From assembly GCA_963680875.1 (NCBI GenBank), contig OY804579.1:55751718-55815717 (forward strand): DNA of 64,000 bases. The letters are read 5' to 3'. This DNA is from Bathymodiolus brooksi (Eukaryota; Mollusca; Bivalvia; Mytilida; Modiolidae). Shown here one piece after another: positions 36,820 to 49,127 of the stretch (positions are counted from its first letter, which is position 1; every line of letters begins with the position of its first letter). The notes below the pieces were generated by a model. That model did not search any database. It worked only from the letters and a program-made list of their open reading frames with translations, and had not been told where the DNA came from. A program made the position numbers and the translations under genes.

Positions 36820-37640
36820 TTGTTCAGGACCATCCAATGCACATTAAAGCCCCGTTTAATGGTATCGGATATTAATAATTGAAATATTTTTATCATTGGG
36901 TCATATGTAATATATTTTCCTGTCGTGGTGGCCATATTAGATTTCAGATCGATACACAGTTTTTTTTTAAATTGTTGGGAACAATCCAATCATTATTCAT
37001 ACACAATTTGGGTTCAAGCAAGACTATTACCGGACTTGACTATATATTTGAGCAACACGACAGGTGTCTTATTAGAAACAGGAACTGCTTACTTTTCGCG
37101 AGAATCTGGGTTCACATCCGGTTTTTGGTGGGGACCATGTTGCTAATCTTCTTAGTTTTCTGTGTTGTGTTGCGTGTTTTTTTTAAATTTATTTTTAAAT
37201 TTTTCTTTCTTCGTTTTGTTACCAGTGTCTCTGGGCTGTTCATTCTTGACTGCCCCTTCGGTTTTCTCTAACGTTTATTAATAATTTCTGATGTTTTTGT
37301 GTATGTGCCCTCATGGTTCTATGTAAAAACGATGCCTTGTAGTGGCGGCCACCTTGGATTTCTCATAAACAAAAAACGCATTTTGTAAAGGACCCCCACA
37401 GGTGCATTCCAGCCACGTTTGCTGCCAGATGGTTTAGTGGTATCAAATAAAGTAATTTTAAAAAGTTTTTCCCATAGGATCCTATGTTAAATCTTACCTC
37501 TTGTGGTAACTATCTTGGATTTCCGATCGAAGAAAAAAGATTTTAAGGGACCATCTAATGATTATTTATGTACTGTTTGGGTTCAATCAAGCTCCTGGTT
37601 TCTGAGAATTGTTGTCTCATTTTTCCACTTTTAGAGGGTT
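36820..37640 (+). repeat. Dispersed repeats, including a family D copy (36990-37275)
   Basis: 36990-37275 is a family D copy: 'caggaactgcttac', 'ggtttttggtggggacc', 'ttgttaccagtgtctctggg' and 'tgccccttcggttttctc'. Flanking it are three diverged copies of another segment, with 'gtggccatattagatttc' at 36930, 'ggccaccttggatttctc' at 37346 and 'aactatcttggatttccgat' at 37507. Two of them include 'ttgggttcaa.caag'. Confidence 0.7.
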
Positions 37641-38047
37641 ATATAAGGGATATTCCTACCCTGGACAATTCTATGACATACATATAATAAAAGTTTACAT
37701 AGGGATATTAGGGAGACGTGATTGATATAACTTGGCGGCCGTCGTCGCCGTTACTTATTAAGCTTGAACCATCTTAAAAATAACTAATAGACTAACATGA
37801 GAGCTGTATTCTTACTTATAGCCATGTGAACTTCTATTTTCATATGCCATTCAAAGTACTCGACTGTTAGTGTCACCTTTTTACCATACATGCTGATGTA
37901 TGAATGTATATTATTGCTTGTGTATTTCTCATGGATATAATTGAAATGATACGTTTAAAACCAATCTATTGATCACTACATCATCAAGGTGGAAAAGTTG
38001 GGTAGCGAGATCAAAGTTCACATGGTTATAGGTAACAATCTTTCGGT
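37641..38047. other. Intergenic, no gene seen
   Basis: Sequence between the dispersed repeats and the 67-bp array; no gene recognised. Confidence 0.5.
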
Positions 38048-41000
38048 TTGTCTTTACCTCCAGTTGTTTGTATGAGGCTCATGTCTTGTGTACGTTGTTT
38101 GTGTTTGTTTGTTTCGTCTTTACCTCCAGTTGTTTGTAGGAGGGCTCATGTCTTGTTTGTAGGAGGGCTCATGTCTTGTTTGTAGGAGGGATCATGTCTT
38201 GTTTGTAGGAGGGCTCATGTCTTGTTTGTAGGAGGGCTCATGTCTTGTTTGTAGGAGGGCTCATGTCTTGTTTACGTTGTTTGTGTTTGTTTGTTTAGTC
38301 TTTACCTCCAGTTGTTTGTAGGAGGGCTCATGTCTTGTTTACGTTGTTTGTGTTTGTTTGTTTCGTCTTTACCTCCAGTTGTTTGTATGAGGCTCATGTC
38401 TTATTTACGTTGTTTGTGTTTGTTTGTTTAGTCTTTACCTCCAGTTGTTTGTAGGAGGGCTCATGTCTTATTTACGTTGTTTGTGTTTGTTTGTTTCGTC
38501 TTTACCTCCAGTTGTTTGTAGGAGGGCTCATGTCTTATTTACGTTGTTTGTGTTTGTTTGTTTAGTCTTTACCTCCAGTTGTTTGTAGGAGGGCTCATGT
38601 CTTGTTTACGTTGTTTGTGTTTGTTTGTTTCGTCTTTACCTCCAGTTGTTTGTAGGAGGGCTCATGTCTTGTGTACGTTGTTTGTGTTTGTTTGTTTCGT
38701 CTTTACCTCCAGTTGTTTGTAGGAGGGCTCATGTCTTGTTTGTAGGAGGGCTCATGTCTTGTTTGTAGGAGGGCTCATGTCTTGTTTGTAGGAGGGATCA
38801 TGTCTTGTTTGTAGGAGGGCTCATGTCTTGTTTGTAGGAGGGCTCATGTCTTGTTTGTAGGAGGGCTCATGTCTTGTTTACGTTGTTTGTGTTTGTTTGT
38901 TTAGTCTTTACCTCCAGTTGTTTGTAGGAGGGCTCATGTCTTGTTTACGTTGTTTGTGTTTGTTTGTTTCGTCTTTACCTCCAGTTGTTTGTATGAGGCT
39001 CATGTCTTATTTACGTTGTTTGTGTTTGTTTGTTTAGTCTTTACCTCCAGTTGTTTGTAGGAGGGCTCATGTCTTATTTACGTTGTTTGTGTTTGTTTGT
39101 TTCGTCTTTACCTCCAGTTGTTTGTAGGAGGGCTCATGTCTTATTTACGTTGTTTGTGTTTGTTTGTTTAGTCTTTACCTCCAGTTGTTTGTAGGAGGGC
39201 TCATGTCTTGTTTACGTTGTTTGTGTTTGTTTGTTTCGTCTTTACCTCCAGTTGTTTGTAGGAGGGCTCATGTCTTGTGTACGTTGTTTGTGTTTGTTTG
39301 TTTCGTCTTTACCTCCAGTTGTTTGTAGGAGGGCTCATGTCTTGTTTGTAGGAGGGCTCATGTCTTGTTTACGTTGTTTGTGTTTGTTTGTTTCGTCTTT
39401 ACCTCCCGTTGTTTGTAGGAGGGCTCATGTCTTATTTACGTTGTTTGTGTTTGTTTGGTTCGTCTTTACCTCCAGTTGTTTGTATGAGGCTCATGACTTA
39501 TTTACGTTGTTTGTGTTTGTTTGGTTTGTCTTTACCCCCAGTTGTTTGTAGGAGGGCTCATGTCTTGTGTACGTTGTTTGTGTTTGTTTGTTTAGTCTTT
39601 ACCTCCCGTTGTTTGTAGGAGGGCTCATGTCTTGTGTACGTTGTTTGTGTTTGTTTGGTTCGTCTTTACCTCCAGTTGTTTGTATGAGGCTCATGTCGTA
39701 TTTACGTTGTTTGTGTTTGTTTGTTTCGTCTTTACCTCCAGTTGTTTGTAGGAGGGCTCATGTCTTATTTACGTTGTTTGTGTTTGTTTGGTTCGTCTTT
39801 ACCTCCAGTTGTTTGTATGAGGCTCATGTCTTATTTACGTTGTTTGTGTTTGTTTGTTTCGTCTTTACCTCCAGTTGTTTGTAGGAGGGCTCATGTCTTG
39901 TGTACGTTGTTTGTGTTTGTTTGTTTCGTCTTTACCTCCCGTTGTTTGTAGGAGGGCTCATGTCTTGTTTACGTTGTTTGTGTTTGTTTGGTTCGTCTTT
40001 ACCTCCAGTTGTTTGTATGAGGCTCATGTCGTATTTACGTTGTTTGTGTTTGTTTGTTTCGTCTTTACCTCCAGTTGTTTGTAGGAGGGCTCATGTCTTA
40101 TTTACGTTGTTTGTGTTTGTTTGGTTCGTCTTTACCTCCAGTTGTTTGTATGAGGCTCATGTCTTATTTACGTTGTTTGTGTTTGTTTGTTTCGTCTTTA
40201 CCTCCAGTTGTTTGTATGAGGCTCATGTCTTATTTACGTTGTTTGTGTTTGTTTGTTTCGTCTTTACCTCCAGTTGTTTGTATGAGGCTCATGTCTTATT
40301 TACGTTGTTTGTGTTTGTTTGTTTAGTCTTTACCTCCAGTTGTTTGTAGGAGGGCTCATGTCTTATTTACGTTGTTTGTGTTTGTTTGTTTCGTCTTTAC
40401 CTCCAGTTGTTTGTAGGAGGGCTCATGTCTTATTTACGTTGTTTGTGTTTGTTTGTTTAGTCTTTACCTCCAGTTGTTTGTAGGAGGGCTCATGTCTTGT
40501 TTACGTTGTTTGTGTTTGTTTGTTTCGTCTTTACCTCCAGTTGTTTGTAGGAGGGCTCATGTCTTGTGTACGTTGTTTGTGTTTGTTTGTTTCGTCTTTA
40601 CCTCCAGTTGTTTGTAGGAGGGCTCATGTCTTGTTTGTAGGAGGGCTCATGTCTTGTTTACGTTGTTTGTGTTTGTTTGTTTCGTCTTTACCTCCCGTTG
40701 TTTGTAGGAGGGCTCATGTCTTATTTACGTTGTTTGTGTTTGTTTGGTTCGTCTTTACCTCCAGTTGTTTGTATGAGGCTCATGACTTATTTACGTTGTT
40801 TGTGTTTGTTTGGTTTGTCTTTACCCCCAGTTGTTTGTAGGAGGGCTCATGTCTTGTGTACGTTGTTTGTGTTTGTTTGTTTAGTCTTTACCTCCCGTTG
40901 TTTGTAGGAGGGCTCATGTCTTGTGTACGTTGTTTGTGTTTGTTTGGTTCGTCTTTACCTCCAGTTGTTTGTATGAGGCTCATGTCGTATTTACGTTGTT

Positions 41001-44000
41001 TGTGTTTGTTTGTTTCGTCTTTACCTCCAGTTGTTTGTAGGAGGGCTCATGTCTTATTTACGTTGTTTGTGTTTGTTTGGTTCGTCTTTACCTCCAGTTG
41101 TTTGTATGAGGCTCATGTCTTATTTACGTTGTTTGTGTTTGTTTGTTTCGTCTTTACCTCCAGTTGTTTGTAGGAGGGCTCATGTCTTGTGTACGTTGTT
41201 TGTGTTTGTTTGTTTCGTCTTTACCTCCCGTTGTTTGTAGGAGGGCTCATGTCTTGTTTACGTTGTTTGTGTTTGTTTGGTTCGTCTTTACCTCCAGTTG
41301 TTTGTATGAGGCTCATGTCGTATTTACGTTGTTTGTGTTTGTTTGTTTCGTCTTTACCTCCAGTTGTTTGTAGGAGGGCTCATGTCTTATTTACGTTGTT
41401 TGTGTTTGTTTGGTTCGTCTTTACCTCCAGTTGTTTGTATGAGGCTCATGTCTTATTTACGTTGTTTGTGTTTGTTTGTTTCGTCTTTACCTCCAGTTGT
41501 TTGGTTTGTTTCGTCTTTACCTCCCGTTGTTTGTAGGAGGGCTCATGTCTTGTTTACGTTGTTTGTGTTTGTTTGTTTCGTCTTTACCTCCAGTTGTTTG
41601 TAGGGGGGCTCATGTCTTGTGTACGTTGTTTGTGTTTGTTTGTTTCGTCTTTACCTCCAGTTGTTTGTAGGAGGGCTCATGTCTTGTTTGTAGGAGGGTT
41701 CATGTCTTATTTACGTTGTTTGTGTTTGTTTGTTTCGTCTTTACCTCCAGTTGTTTGTAGGAGGGCTCATGTCTTGTGTACGTTGTTTGTGTTTGTTTGT
41801 TTCGTCTTTACCTCCCGTTGTTTGTAGGAGGGCTCATGTCTTATTTACGTTGTTTGTGTTTGTTTGTTTCGTCTTTACCTCCAGTTGTTTGTAGGAGGGC
41901 TCATGTCTTGTTTACGTTGTTTGTGTTTGTTTGTTTCGTCTTTACCTCCAGTTGTTTGTAGGAGGGCTCATGTCTTATTTACGTTGTTTGTGTTTGTTTG
42001 GTTCGTCTTTACCTCCAGTTGTTTGTATGAGGCTCATGTCTTGTGTACGTTGTTTGTGTTTGTTTGTTTCGTCTTTACCTCCAGTTGTTTGTAAGAAGGT
42101 TCATGTCTTATTTACGTTATTTGTGTTTGTTTGTTTAGTCTTTACCTCCAGTTGTTTGTAGGAGGGCTCATGTCTTGTGTACGTTGTTTGTGTTTGTTTG
42201 TTTCGTCTTTACCTCCAGTTGTTTGTATGAGGCTCATGTCTTATTTACGTTGTTTGTGTTTGTTTGTTTAGTCTTTACCTCCAGTTGTTTGTAGGAGGGC
42301 TCATGTCTTGTTTACGTTGTTTGTGTTTGTTTGTTTCGTCTTTACCTCCAGTTGTTTGTAGGAGGGCTCATGTCTTGTGTACGTTGTTTGTGTTTGTTTG
42401 TTTCGTCTTTACCTCCAGTTGTTTGTAGGAGGGCTCATGTCTTGTGTACGTTGTTTGTGTTTGTTTGTTTCGTCTTTACCTCCCGTTGATTGTAGGAGGG
42501 CTCATGTCTTGTGTACGTTGTTTGTGTTTGTTTGTTTCGTCTTTACCTCCCGTTGTTTGTAGGAGGGCTCATGTCTTGTTTACGTTGTTTGTGTTTGTTT
42601 GTTTCGTCTTTACCTCCAGTTGTTTGTAGGAGGGTTCATGTCTTGTGTACGTTGTTTGTGTTTGTTTGTTTCGTCTTTACCTCCAGTTGTTTGTAGGAGG
42701 GCTCATGTCTTGTGTACGTTGTTTGTGTTTGTTTGTTTCGTCTTTACCTCCAGTTGTTTGTAGGAGGGCTCATGTCTTGTGTACGTTGTTTGTGTTTGTT
42801 TGTTTCGTCTTTACCTCCCGTTGTTTGTAGGAGGGCTCATGTCTTGTGTACGTTGTTTGTGTTTGTTTGTTTCGTCTTTACCTCCAGTTGTTTGTAGGAG
42901 GGCTCATGTCTTGTTTACGTTGTTTGTGTTTGTTTGTTTCGTCTTTACCTCCAGTTGTTTGTAGGAGGGCTCATGTCTTGTGTACGTTGTTTGTGTTTGT
43001 TTGTTTCGTCTTTACCTCCCGTTGTTTGTAGGAGGGATCATGTCTTGTTTACGTTGTTTGTGTTTGTTTGTTTAGTCTTTACCTCCCGTTGTTTGTAGGA
43101 AGGTTCATGTCTTATTTACGTTGTTTGTGTTTGTTTGTTTAGTCTTTACCTCCCGTTGTTTGTAGGAGGGCTCATGTCTTATTTACGTTGTTTGTGTTTG
43201 TTTGTTTCGTCTTTACCTCCAGTTGTTTGTAGGGGGGCTCATGTCTTGTTTACGTTGTTTGTGTTTGTTTGTTTAGTCTTTACCTCCAGTTGTTTGTATG
43301 AGGCTCATGTCTTGTGTACGTTGTTTGTGTTTGTTTGTTTAGTCTTTACCTCCCGTTGTTTGTAGGAAGGTTCATGTCTTATTTACGTTGTTTGTGTTTG
43401 TTTGTTTCGTCTTTACCTCCAGTTGTTTGTAGGAGGGCTCATGTCTTGTGTACGTTGTTTGTGTTTGTTTGTTTCGTCTTTACCTCCAGTTGTTTGTAGG
43501 AGGGCTCATGTCTTGTTTGTAGGAGGGCTCATGTCTTGTGTACGTTGTTTGTGTTTGTTTGTTTCGTCTTTACCTCCCGTTGTTTGTAGGAGGGCTCATG
43601 TCTTGTTTACGTTGTTTGTGTTTGTTTGTTTAGTCTTTACCTCCAGTTGTTTGTATGAGGCTCATGTCTTGTGTACGTTGTTTGTGTTTGTTTGGTTCGT
43701 CTTTACCTCCAGTTGTTTGTATGAGGCTCATGTCTTATTTACGTTGTTTGTGTTTGTTTGTTTCGTCTTTACCTCCAGTTGTTTGTAGGAGGGCTCATGT
43801 CTTGTGTACGTTGTTTGTGTTTGTTTGTTTCGTCTTTACCTCCCGTTGTTTGTAGGAGGGCTCATGTCTTGTGTACGTCGTTTGTGTTTGTTTGTTTCGT
43901 CTTTACCTCCCGTTGTTTGTAGGAGGGCTCATGTCTTATTTACGTTGTTTGTGTTTGTTTGTTTCGTCTTTACCTCCCGTTGTTTGTAGGAGGGCTCATG

Positions 44001-45905
44001 TCTTATTTACGTTGTTTGTGTTTGTTTGTTTCGTCTTTACCTCCCGTTGTTTGTAGGAGGGCTCATGTCTTGTGTACGTTGATTGTGTTTGTTTGTTTCG
44101 TCTTTACCTCCAGTTGTTTGTAGGAGGGCTCATGTCTTGTTTGTAGGAGGGCTCATGTCTTGTTTACGTTGTTTGTGTTTGTTTGTTTCGTCTTTACCTC
44201 CAGTTGTTTGTAGGAGGGCTCATGTCTTGTGTACGTTGTTTGTGTTTGTTTGTTTCGTCTTTACCTCCCGTTGTTTGTAGGAGGGCTCATGTCTTATTTA
44301 CGTTGTTTGTGTTTGTTTGTTTCGTCTTTACCTCCCGTTGTTTGTATGAGGCTCATGTCTTGTGTACGTTGTTTGTGTTTGTTTGTTTCGTCTTTACCTC
44401 CAGTTGTTTGTAGGAGGGCTCATGTCTTGTTTGTAGGAGGGCTCATGTCTTGTTTACGTTGTTTGTGTTTGTTTGTTTCGTCTTTACCTCCAGTTGTTTG
44501 TAGGAGGGCTCATGTCTTGTGTACGTTGTTTGTGTTTGCTTGTTTCGTCTTTACCTCCCGTTGTTTGTAGGAGGGCTCATGTCTTGTTTGTAGGAGGGCT
44601 CATGTCTTATTTACGTTGTTTGTGTTTGTTTGTTTCGTCTTTACCTCCCGTTGTTTGTAGGAGGGCTCATGTCTTGTGTACGTTGTTTGTGTTTGTTTGT
44701 TTCGTCTTTACCTCCAGTTGTTTGTAGGAGGGCTCATGTCTTGTGTACGTTGTTTGTGTTTGTTTGTTTCGTCTTTACCTCCCGTTGTTTGTAGGAGGGC
44801 TCATGTCTTATTTACGTTGTTTGTGTTTGTTTGTTTCGTCTTTACCTCCCGTTGTTTGTAGGAGGGCTCATGTCTTATTTACGTTGTTTGTGTTTGTTTG
44901 TTTCGTCTTTACCTCCCGTTGTTTGTAGGAGGGCTCATGTCTTATTTACGTTGTTTGTGTTTGTTTGTTTCGTCTTTACCTCCCGTTGTTTGTAGGAGGG
45001 CTCATGTCTTATTTACGTTGTTTGTGTTTGTTTGTTTCGTCTTTACCTCCCGTTGTTTGTAGGAGGGCTCATGTCTTATTTACGTTGTTTGTGTTTGTTT
45101 GTTTCGTCTTTACCTCCAGTTGTTTGTAGGAGGGTTCATGTCTTGTTTACGTTGTTTGTGTTTGTTTGTTTCGTCTTTACCTCCAGTTGTTTGTAGGAGG
45201 GCTCATGTCTTGTGTACGTTGTTTGTGTTTGTTTGTTTCGTCTTTACCTCCAGTTGTTTGTAGGAGGGCTCATGTCTTATTTACGTTGTTTGTGTTTGTT
45301 TGTTTCGTCTTTACCTCCAGTTGTTTGTAGGAGGGTTCATGTCTTGTGTACGTTGTTTGTGTTTGTTTGTTTCGTCTTTACCTCCCGTTGTTTGTAGGAG
45401 GGCTCATGTCTTGTGTACGTTGTTTGTGTTTGTTTGTTTCGTCTTTACCTCCCGTTGTTTGTAGGAGGGCTCATGTCTTATTTACGTTGTTTGTGTTTGT
45501 TTGTTTCGTCTTTACCTCCAGTTGTTTGTATGAGGCTCATGTCTTATTTACGTTGTTTGTGTTTGTTTGTTTCGTCTTTACCTCCAGTTGTTTGTAGGAG
45601 GGTTCATGTCTTATTTACGTTGTTTGTGTTTGTTTGTTTCGTCTTTACCTCCCGTTGTTTGTAGGAGGGCTCATGTCTTGTGTACGTTGTTTGTGTTTGT
45701 TTGTTTCGTCTTTACCTCCAGTTGTTTGTAGGAGGGCTCATGTCTTGTGTACGTTGTTTGTGTTTGTTTGTTTCGTCTTTACCTCCAGTTGTTTGTAGGA
45801 GGGCTCATGTCTTATTTACGTTGTTTGTGTTTGTTTGTTTCGTCTTTACCTCCAGTTGTTTGTATGAGGCTCATGTCTTGTGTACGTTGTTTGTGTTTGT
45901 TTACG
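38048..45905 (+). repeat. 67-bp minisatellite array, about 7.9 kb
   Basis: Over a hundred units of 67 bp containing 'gtttgtaggagggctcatgt', 'acgttgtttgtgtttgtttg' and 'cgtctttacctccagtt'. Variants: 'gtatgaggc' for 'gtaggagggc', 'cttattt/cttgttt/cttgtgt', 'ccag/cccg', and truncated 23-bp units ('gtttgtaggagggctcatgt' + ctt) in runs at 38133-38275 and 38715-38880. Because 67 mod 3 is 1, each frame meets a stop every few units, and none of the many short frames is a gene. The array interrupts a dispersed repeat whose tail follows at 45906-46035. Confidence 0.98.
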
Positions 45906-46035
45906 TATAGTTGTGTCCTACACATATTGTGTTGTGTTGTGTTTTTGTTTTGTTTTTCTTCGTCTTGCGTACCCTGTGTTGCCAGTTTCTCTGGGAGATC
46001 AATTTTATTGCCCCTGCGATATTCTCTAACATTTA
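45906..46035 (+). repeat. Tail of the repeat that hosts the 67-bp array
   Basis: Contains 'cttcgtcttgcg', 'tgttgccagtttctctggg', 'ttgcccctgcgatattctc'. This is collinear with the inverted copy at 54510-54730, which has a single array unit in the same position. Confidence 0.85.
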
Positions 46036-46109
46036 TTTCCTATTTTCCAATATTCATTTTCCTTTAGTGTGTTCACAGTAATACCTTGCGCAGTGCAGTG
46101 ATTTAAGAA

Positions 46110-46450
46110 TAATGTAAATAATCTCAATTCGGTCCTTTCCACATTCATGACTTATCATGGGATTTGTAACAAAAGTAACACAACGAGTGCCACTATTGGC
46201 GCAGGAACTGCTTACCCTTCCGGAGCACCTGAGTTCATCCCCGTTTTTAGTGGGGTTCATGTTGCTAAACCTTTTGTTTTCTGTGTAGCGATTTGTATAT
46301 CATTGTTTATCTTTTTGTCCCTTTTCTTTTGACCATTGTATTGTATGGCCTACGATTTACAGCTTCTGATTACCCCTTTGGTATCTTTTGACCATTGTAT
46401 TGTCTGGCCTACGATTTACAGCTTCTGATTACCCCTTTGGTATCTTCAAA
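46110..46450 (+). repeat. Dispersed repeat family D copy with duplicated tail
   Basis: Shares 'catgacttatcatgggattt', 'ggcgcaggaactgcttaccc' and 'ttttagtggggttcatgttg' with other copies. Its 3' end, 'ttttgaccattgtattgt' through 'tacccctttggtatctt', is present twice in tandem (46328-46386 and 46387-46446). Confidence 0.85.
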
Positions 46451-47259
46451 CTTTTCTCAATATACATTTTCCAAAATAATTGCAAAGTTAACACATGCCT
46501 TATATATTTTTCATAATATGATGCATTAAAACAGATAAGATAAACATTTTACAGTGCTACGAGATGTTCTTTGAGGCCAATTTAGGGGTATTTGATTTTG
46601 AACAGTGTTTCTGAATCCTGTTTGTATTTACTATGTTTGATGTACTGTATATTCTGATTATTTTCTAAATAAATATTGTTTATGTTAACAGTATTCGAAT
46701 GCCTCTAAGAAATCTAACATGCAACTGTTTAGCTAGATCTTCGGCGAGATCAATTTAAAAATTATAAATCTTGTCCTAGTGTATAGTATACTCATAAGAT
46801 AAATTGTCGATGTCTTTCTGATAACTGCTTCCGACCCCCACATTAAGTTCAAATGAAGAAAGCAAAATCATTTTTCCAATATTTTCAGAAAAAAATATAA
46901 TTTCAGATTGATCTCTTTCCAATCTGATATAATAACCAGCTTCCCATTTCATATTTTAAAATATCGACAAAAATAAAATATTACATATATACTTACCTCT
47001 CTTCAATGGAATACACCGTTTCTTTATCTATTTATAACTTTGGTCAGCAATGAAATACCACAAAATTGTGTATGTAGTGTATAAAGATACACCTTTCCAT
47101 TCTATTGTCAATCATCAGTAGATTAACCAATCACAGCTGGTATATTTAACATGTGAGTAAACGGCTGATAGCAACACATGTGGTCGGACATAACCTCGGT
47201 CAAACATTCTTATCTAAACAGTTAAGTGTATAGGAGAATTCTGCAAGTTTTTACAAAAA
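46451..47259. other. Intergenic, no gene seen
   Basis: AT-rich; it could include the promoter of the THAP exon that follows. Confidence 0.4.
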
Positions 47260-47406
47260 ATGGTTAAAAGATGTTGTTGGGGGACATGTAATTCAGATAC
47301 CAGGTATCCAGAAAGAGTTCAAAATGTCAGCTTTATTCCATTCCCGAAACCAAAGACAAATTTTGATGCTTGTCTGAGATGGATCAAAGCATGTGGAATT
47401 GCATAG
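47260..47406 (+). pseudogene. THAP-type zinc-finger first exon, truncated
   Basis: Starts 'MVKRCCWGTCNSDTRYPERV', then 'SFIPFPKPK' and 'CLRWIKACG', the beginning of a THAP DNA-binding domain (C-x4-C ... FP ... W). The domain normally goes on to a C-x2-H zinc pair; here the reading ends at TAG (47404) four residues after 'WIKAC', with no splice donor visible at the break. The sequence after it holds 'ccccctcccgctggatag' and 'gcggggggtata', typical of an inserted repeat. I infer the exon was cut by an insertion; a rare non-canonical donor is the alternative. Confidence 0.65.
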
Positions 47407-48511
47407 GGAGTGAGGGAAACACTCACGGACAAACGGACATATACTATATACCCCCCTCCCGCTGGATAGCGGGGGGTATAAAAATATGTGCCGTATCAAA
47501 TTTTATTAATACCGGAAATTATTTTTGTTTTTTTTTTTATATGAAAAGGGATTAAAGGGAAAAAGGTACTTTTACAAGATATGTAGATTGTTTTTAAATT
47601 TCTAAAGTTAATATTTGATAGGATTTGTATACATCCGCCAAAAAAAGATTGGGGTATATAGGACTTCTGCTGTCCGTTCGTTCATTTGTCCGTCCGGTCG
47701 TCAAACTTTTTCGTCTCTCCGACACACTTTTAAATTTTGATCGGACGGGGGTATTTATTAGTGAACTTTAACTACTGCACTTCTGTTATTTTAATTCCTC
47801 TTTCAACAGACTTGACGTTGCTCTTATTGTTCCCAAATTTAAAAGAAGCCACTAAGTGAAAAGGACAGACTCCCTCTGAATAAATGCATAGTATTCTTGT
47901 TCAATGGTGATCAAATCCTGTCCTCTCCTGATGAAAGACAGACATGTGTGGGAAGTAGTCTAGCATCTTAATTGTGAAAATAGGTTTGATTTCTTTTAGG
48001 CCCCTATTATTTTTTCTTCCATTTTCTATTTCGTTTTCATTTCGTTGATTTCGTTTCGTTTCGTTTTCGTTGATTTCGTTTCGTTTCTATTTCGTTTCGC
48101 ACTTTATAGGTGCCCGTGAACATGTTCCTGATAACCTGAAAAATACCAAAAAGGATATATTATAGATAGATAAATAAATAAAAACAATCTAAATAAAATA
48201 TATTTGTTAATAACCCTATCAATTGTTTGCATATATTTATACAGAAAATAACTGGTATATTGCAAAATAATAATTTTATTTATTGTATTATAATTAATTA
48301 ACTGATAAAGTGCATAGCAGTGTATTCATTATTTTATCTAATATAACTAGAACACATGTTAAATGTTTACATGTTGGAACCATGCTGTGTTTGTGTATAC
48401 AGTACAAATTCTTATCAGCATTTGCACACTTAATTAAACACAGAATTTACCAGAAGCTACAAAATATCAATAAATAAATACATTTATATTTCATAAGTAA
48501 ATAGTACTTAC
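47407..48511. other. Repeat-like intergenic DNA
   Basis: 47440-47480 is a short inverted repeat around 'cccccctcccgctgg'. 47660-47760 contains 'ctgtccgttcgttcatttgt', repeat-like. 48030-48110 is an iterated 'atttcgtttcg' tract. No gene seen. Confidence 0.5.
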
Positions 48512-48732
48512 CCTGCTACACAAGAACAGCTGCTGTCAGAGATGTACTTCTCATTTATTCTGACTGTAATATACACTTTGTGTGGAGGCTCATTCTTCCT
48601 CATGGATTTATAACATTTAGCCTTTATATCAACTTCATCATCATTAATTTTACACAAATTAACACTGTGAATGTATCCAAGAATGTAATAATTATATCCT
48701 TGTTCTTTAGATCTCCCTGTTAAAGATTTATC
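48512..48732 (-). CDS. Internal exon with the start of a SWIM zinc finger
   Basis: Minus-strand reading (about 73 residues) begins 'DKSLTGRSKEQGYNYYILGY', goes on through 'IKAKCYKSMRKNEPPHKVYI' and ends 'ISDSSCSCVAG'. The pattern of an ILGY-type strand, K..V..S..KNEPPH..Y, then CSC-x-AG is that of SWIM zinc-finger proteins, in many invertebrates coupled to a YqaJ-type nuclease domain. The exon is bounded by 'tatatttcaag' (acceptor side) and GTAAGT at 48511-48506 (donor); the rest of the finger (CxH) would be in the next exon, which I did not find. It lies beside the large palindrome. It may be a gene fragment; function beyond zinc binding is not inferred. Confidence 0.6.
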
Positions 48733-49058
48733 CTTGAAATATAAAGATGTTGTGCCCCCCCCTTTTTTTTTTTTTTTTTTTTTTAACATCGACTTTTTTT
48801 CATACAAACAACCTTTTGCAACATTTTATGTATCACTGTATGACATGTATACAATAAATACAATCAAACAGTAGTTTCTATCCATGCCGGGTTTCTGACA
48901 TGATATAAGTTAGAAGGTAAGTCACTCTTCTTTGTTTACATTGGGGTACTTGTTGTGCATTCATCTTAAATTTAGTGAATAAAAAAGGCCTACCTGTCTG
49001 GAAATTAGCTTATTCCTTCTCTGTATATATTATTCTCCCTGAAAACACACATCAATAT

Positions 49059-49127
49059 TTATTTACAGCAACTGACAACTCTCCATGGAACATTTTCCAG
49101 TCGCGATTTGCGATTTTCAGAAGACAT
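49059..49127 (-). other. Possible first coding exon (left arm)
   Basis: ATG at 49127, reading MSSENRKSRLENVPWRVVSC and ending at TAA after two further codons. A GTAAAT donor overlaps the end. It faces the SWIM exon at 48512-48732, so it may be that gene's start exon, but the connecting exons were not found. Its mirror copy lies at 49366-49434 (+). Confidence 0.3.

Noticed and set aside
39231..46067. Dozens of 60-149-codon frames with LCLFVSSLPPVVC-like repeats
   Set aside because: All come from the 67-bp minisatellite read in rotating frames, with a stop in each frame every few units; not genes.
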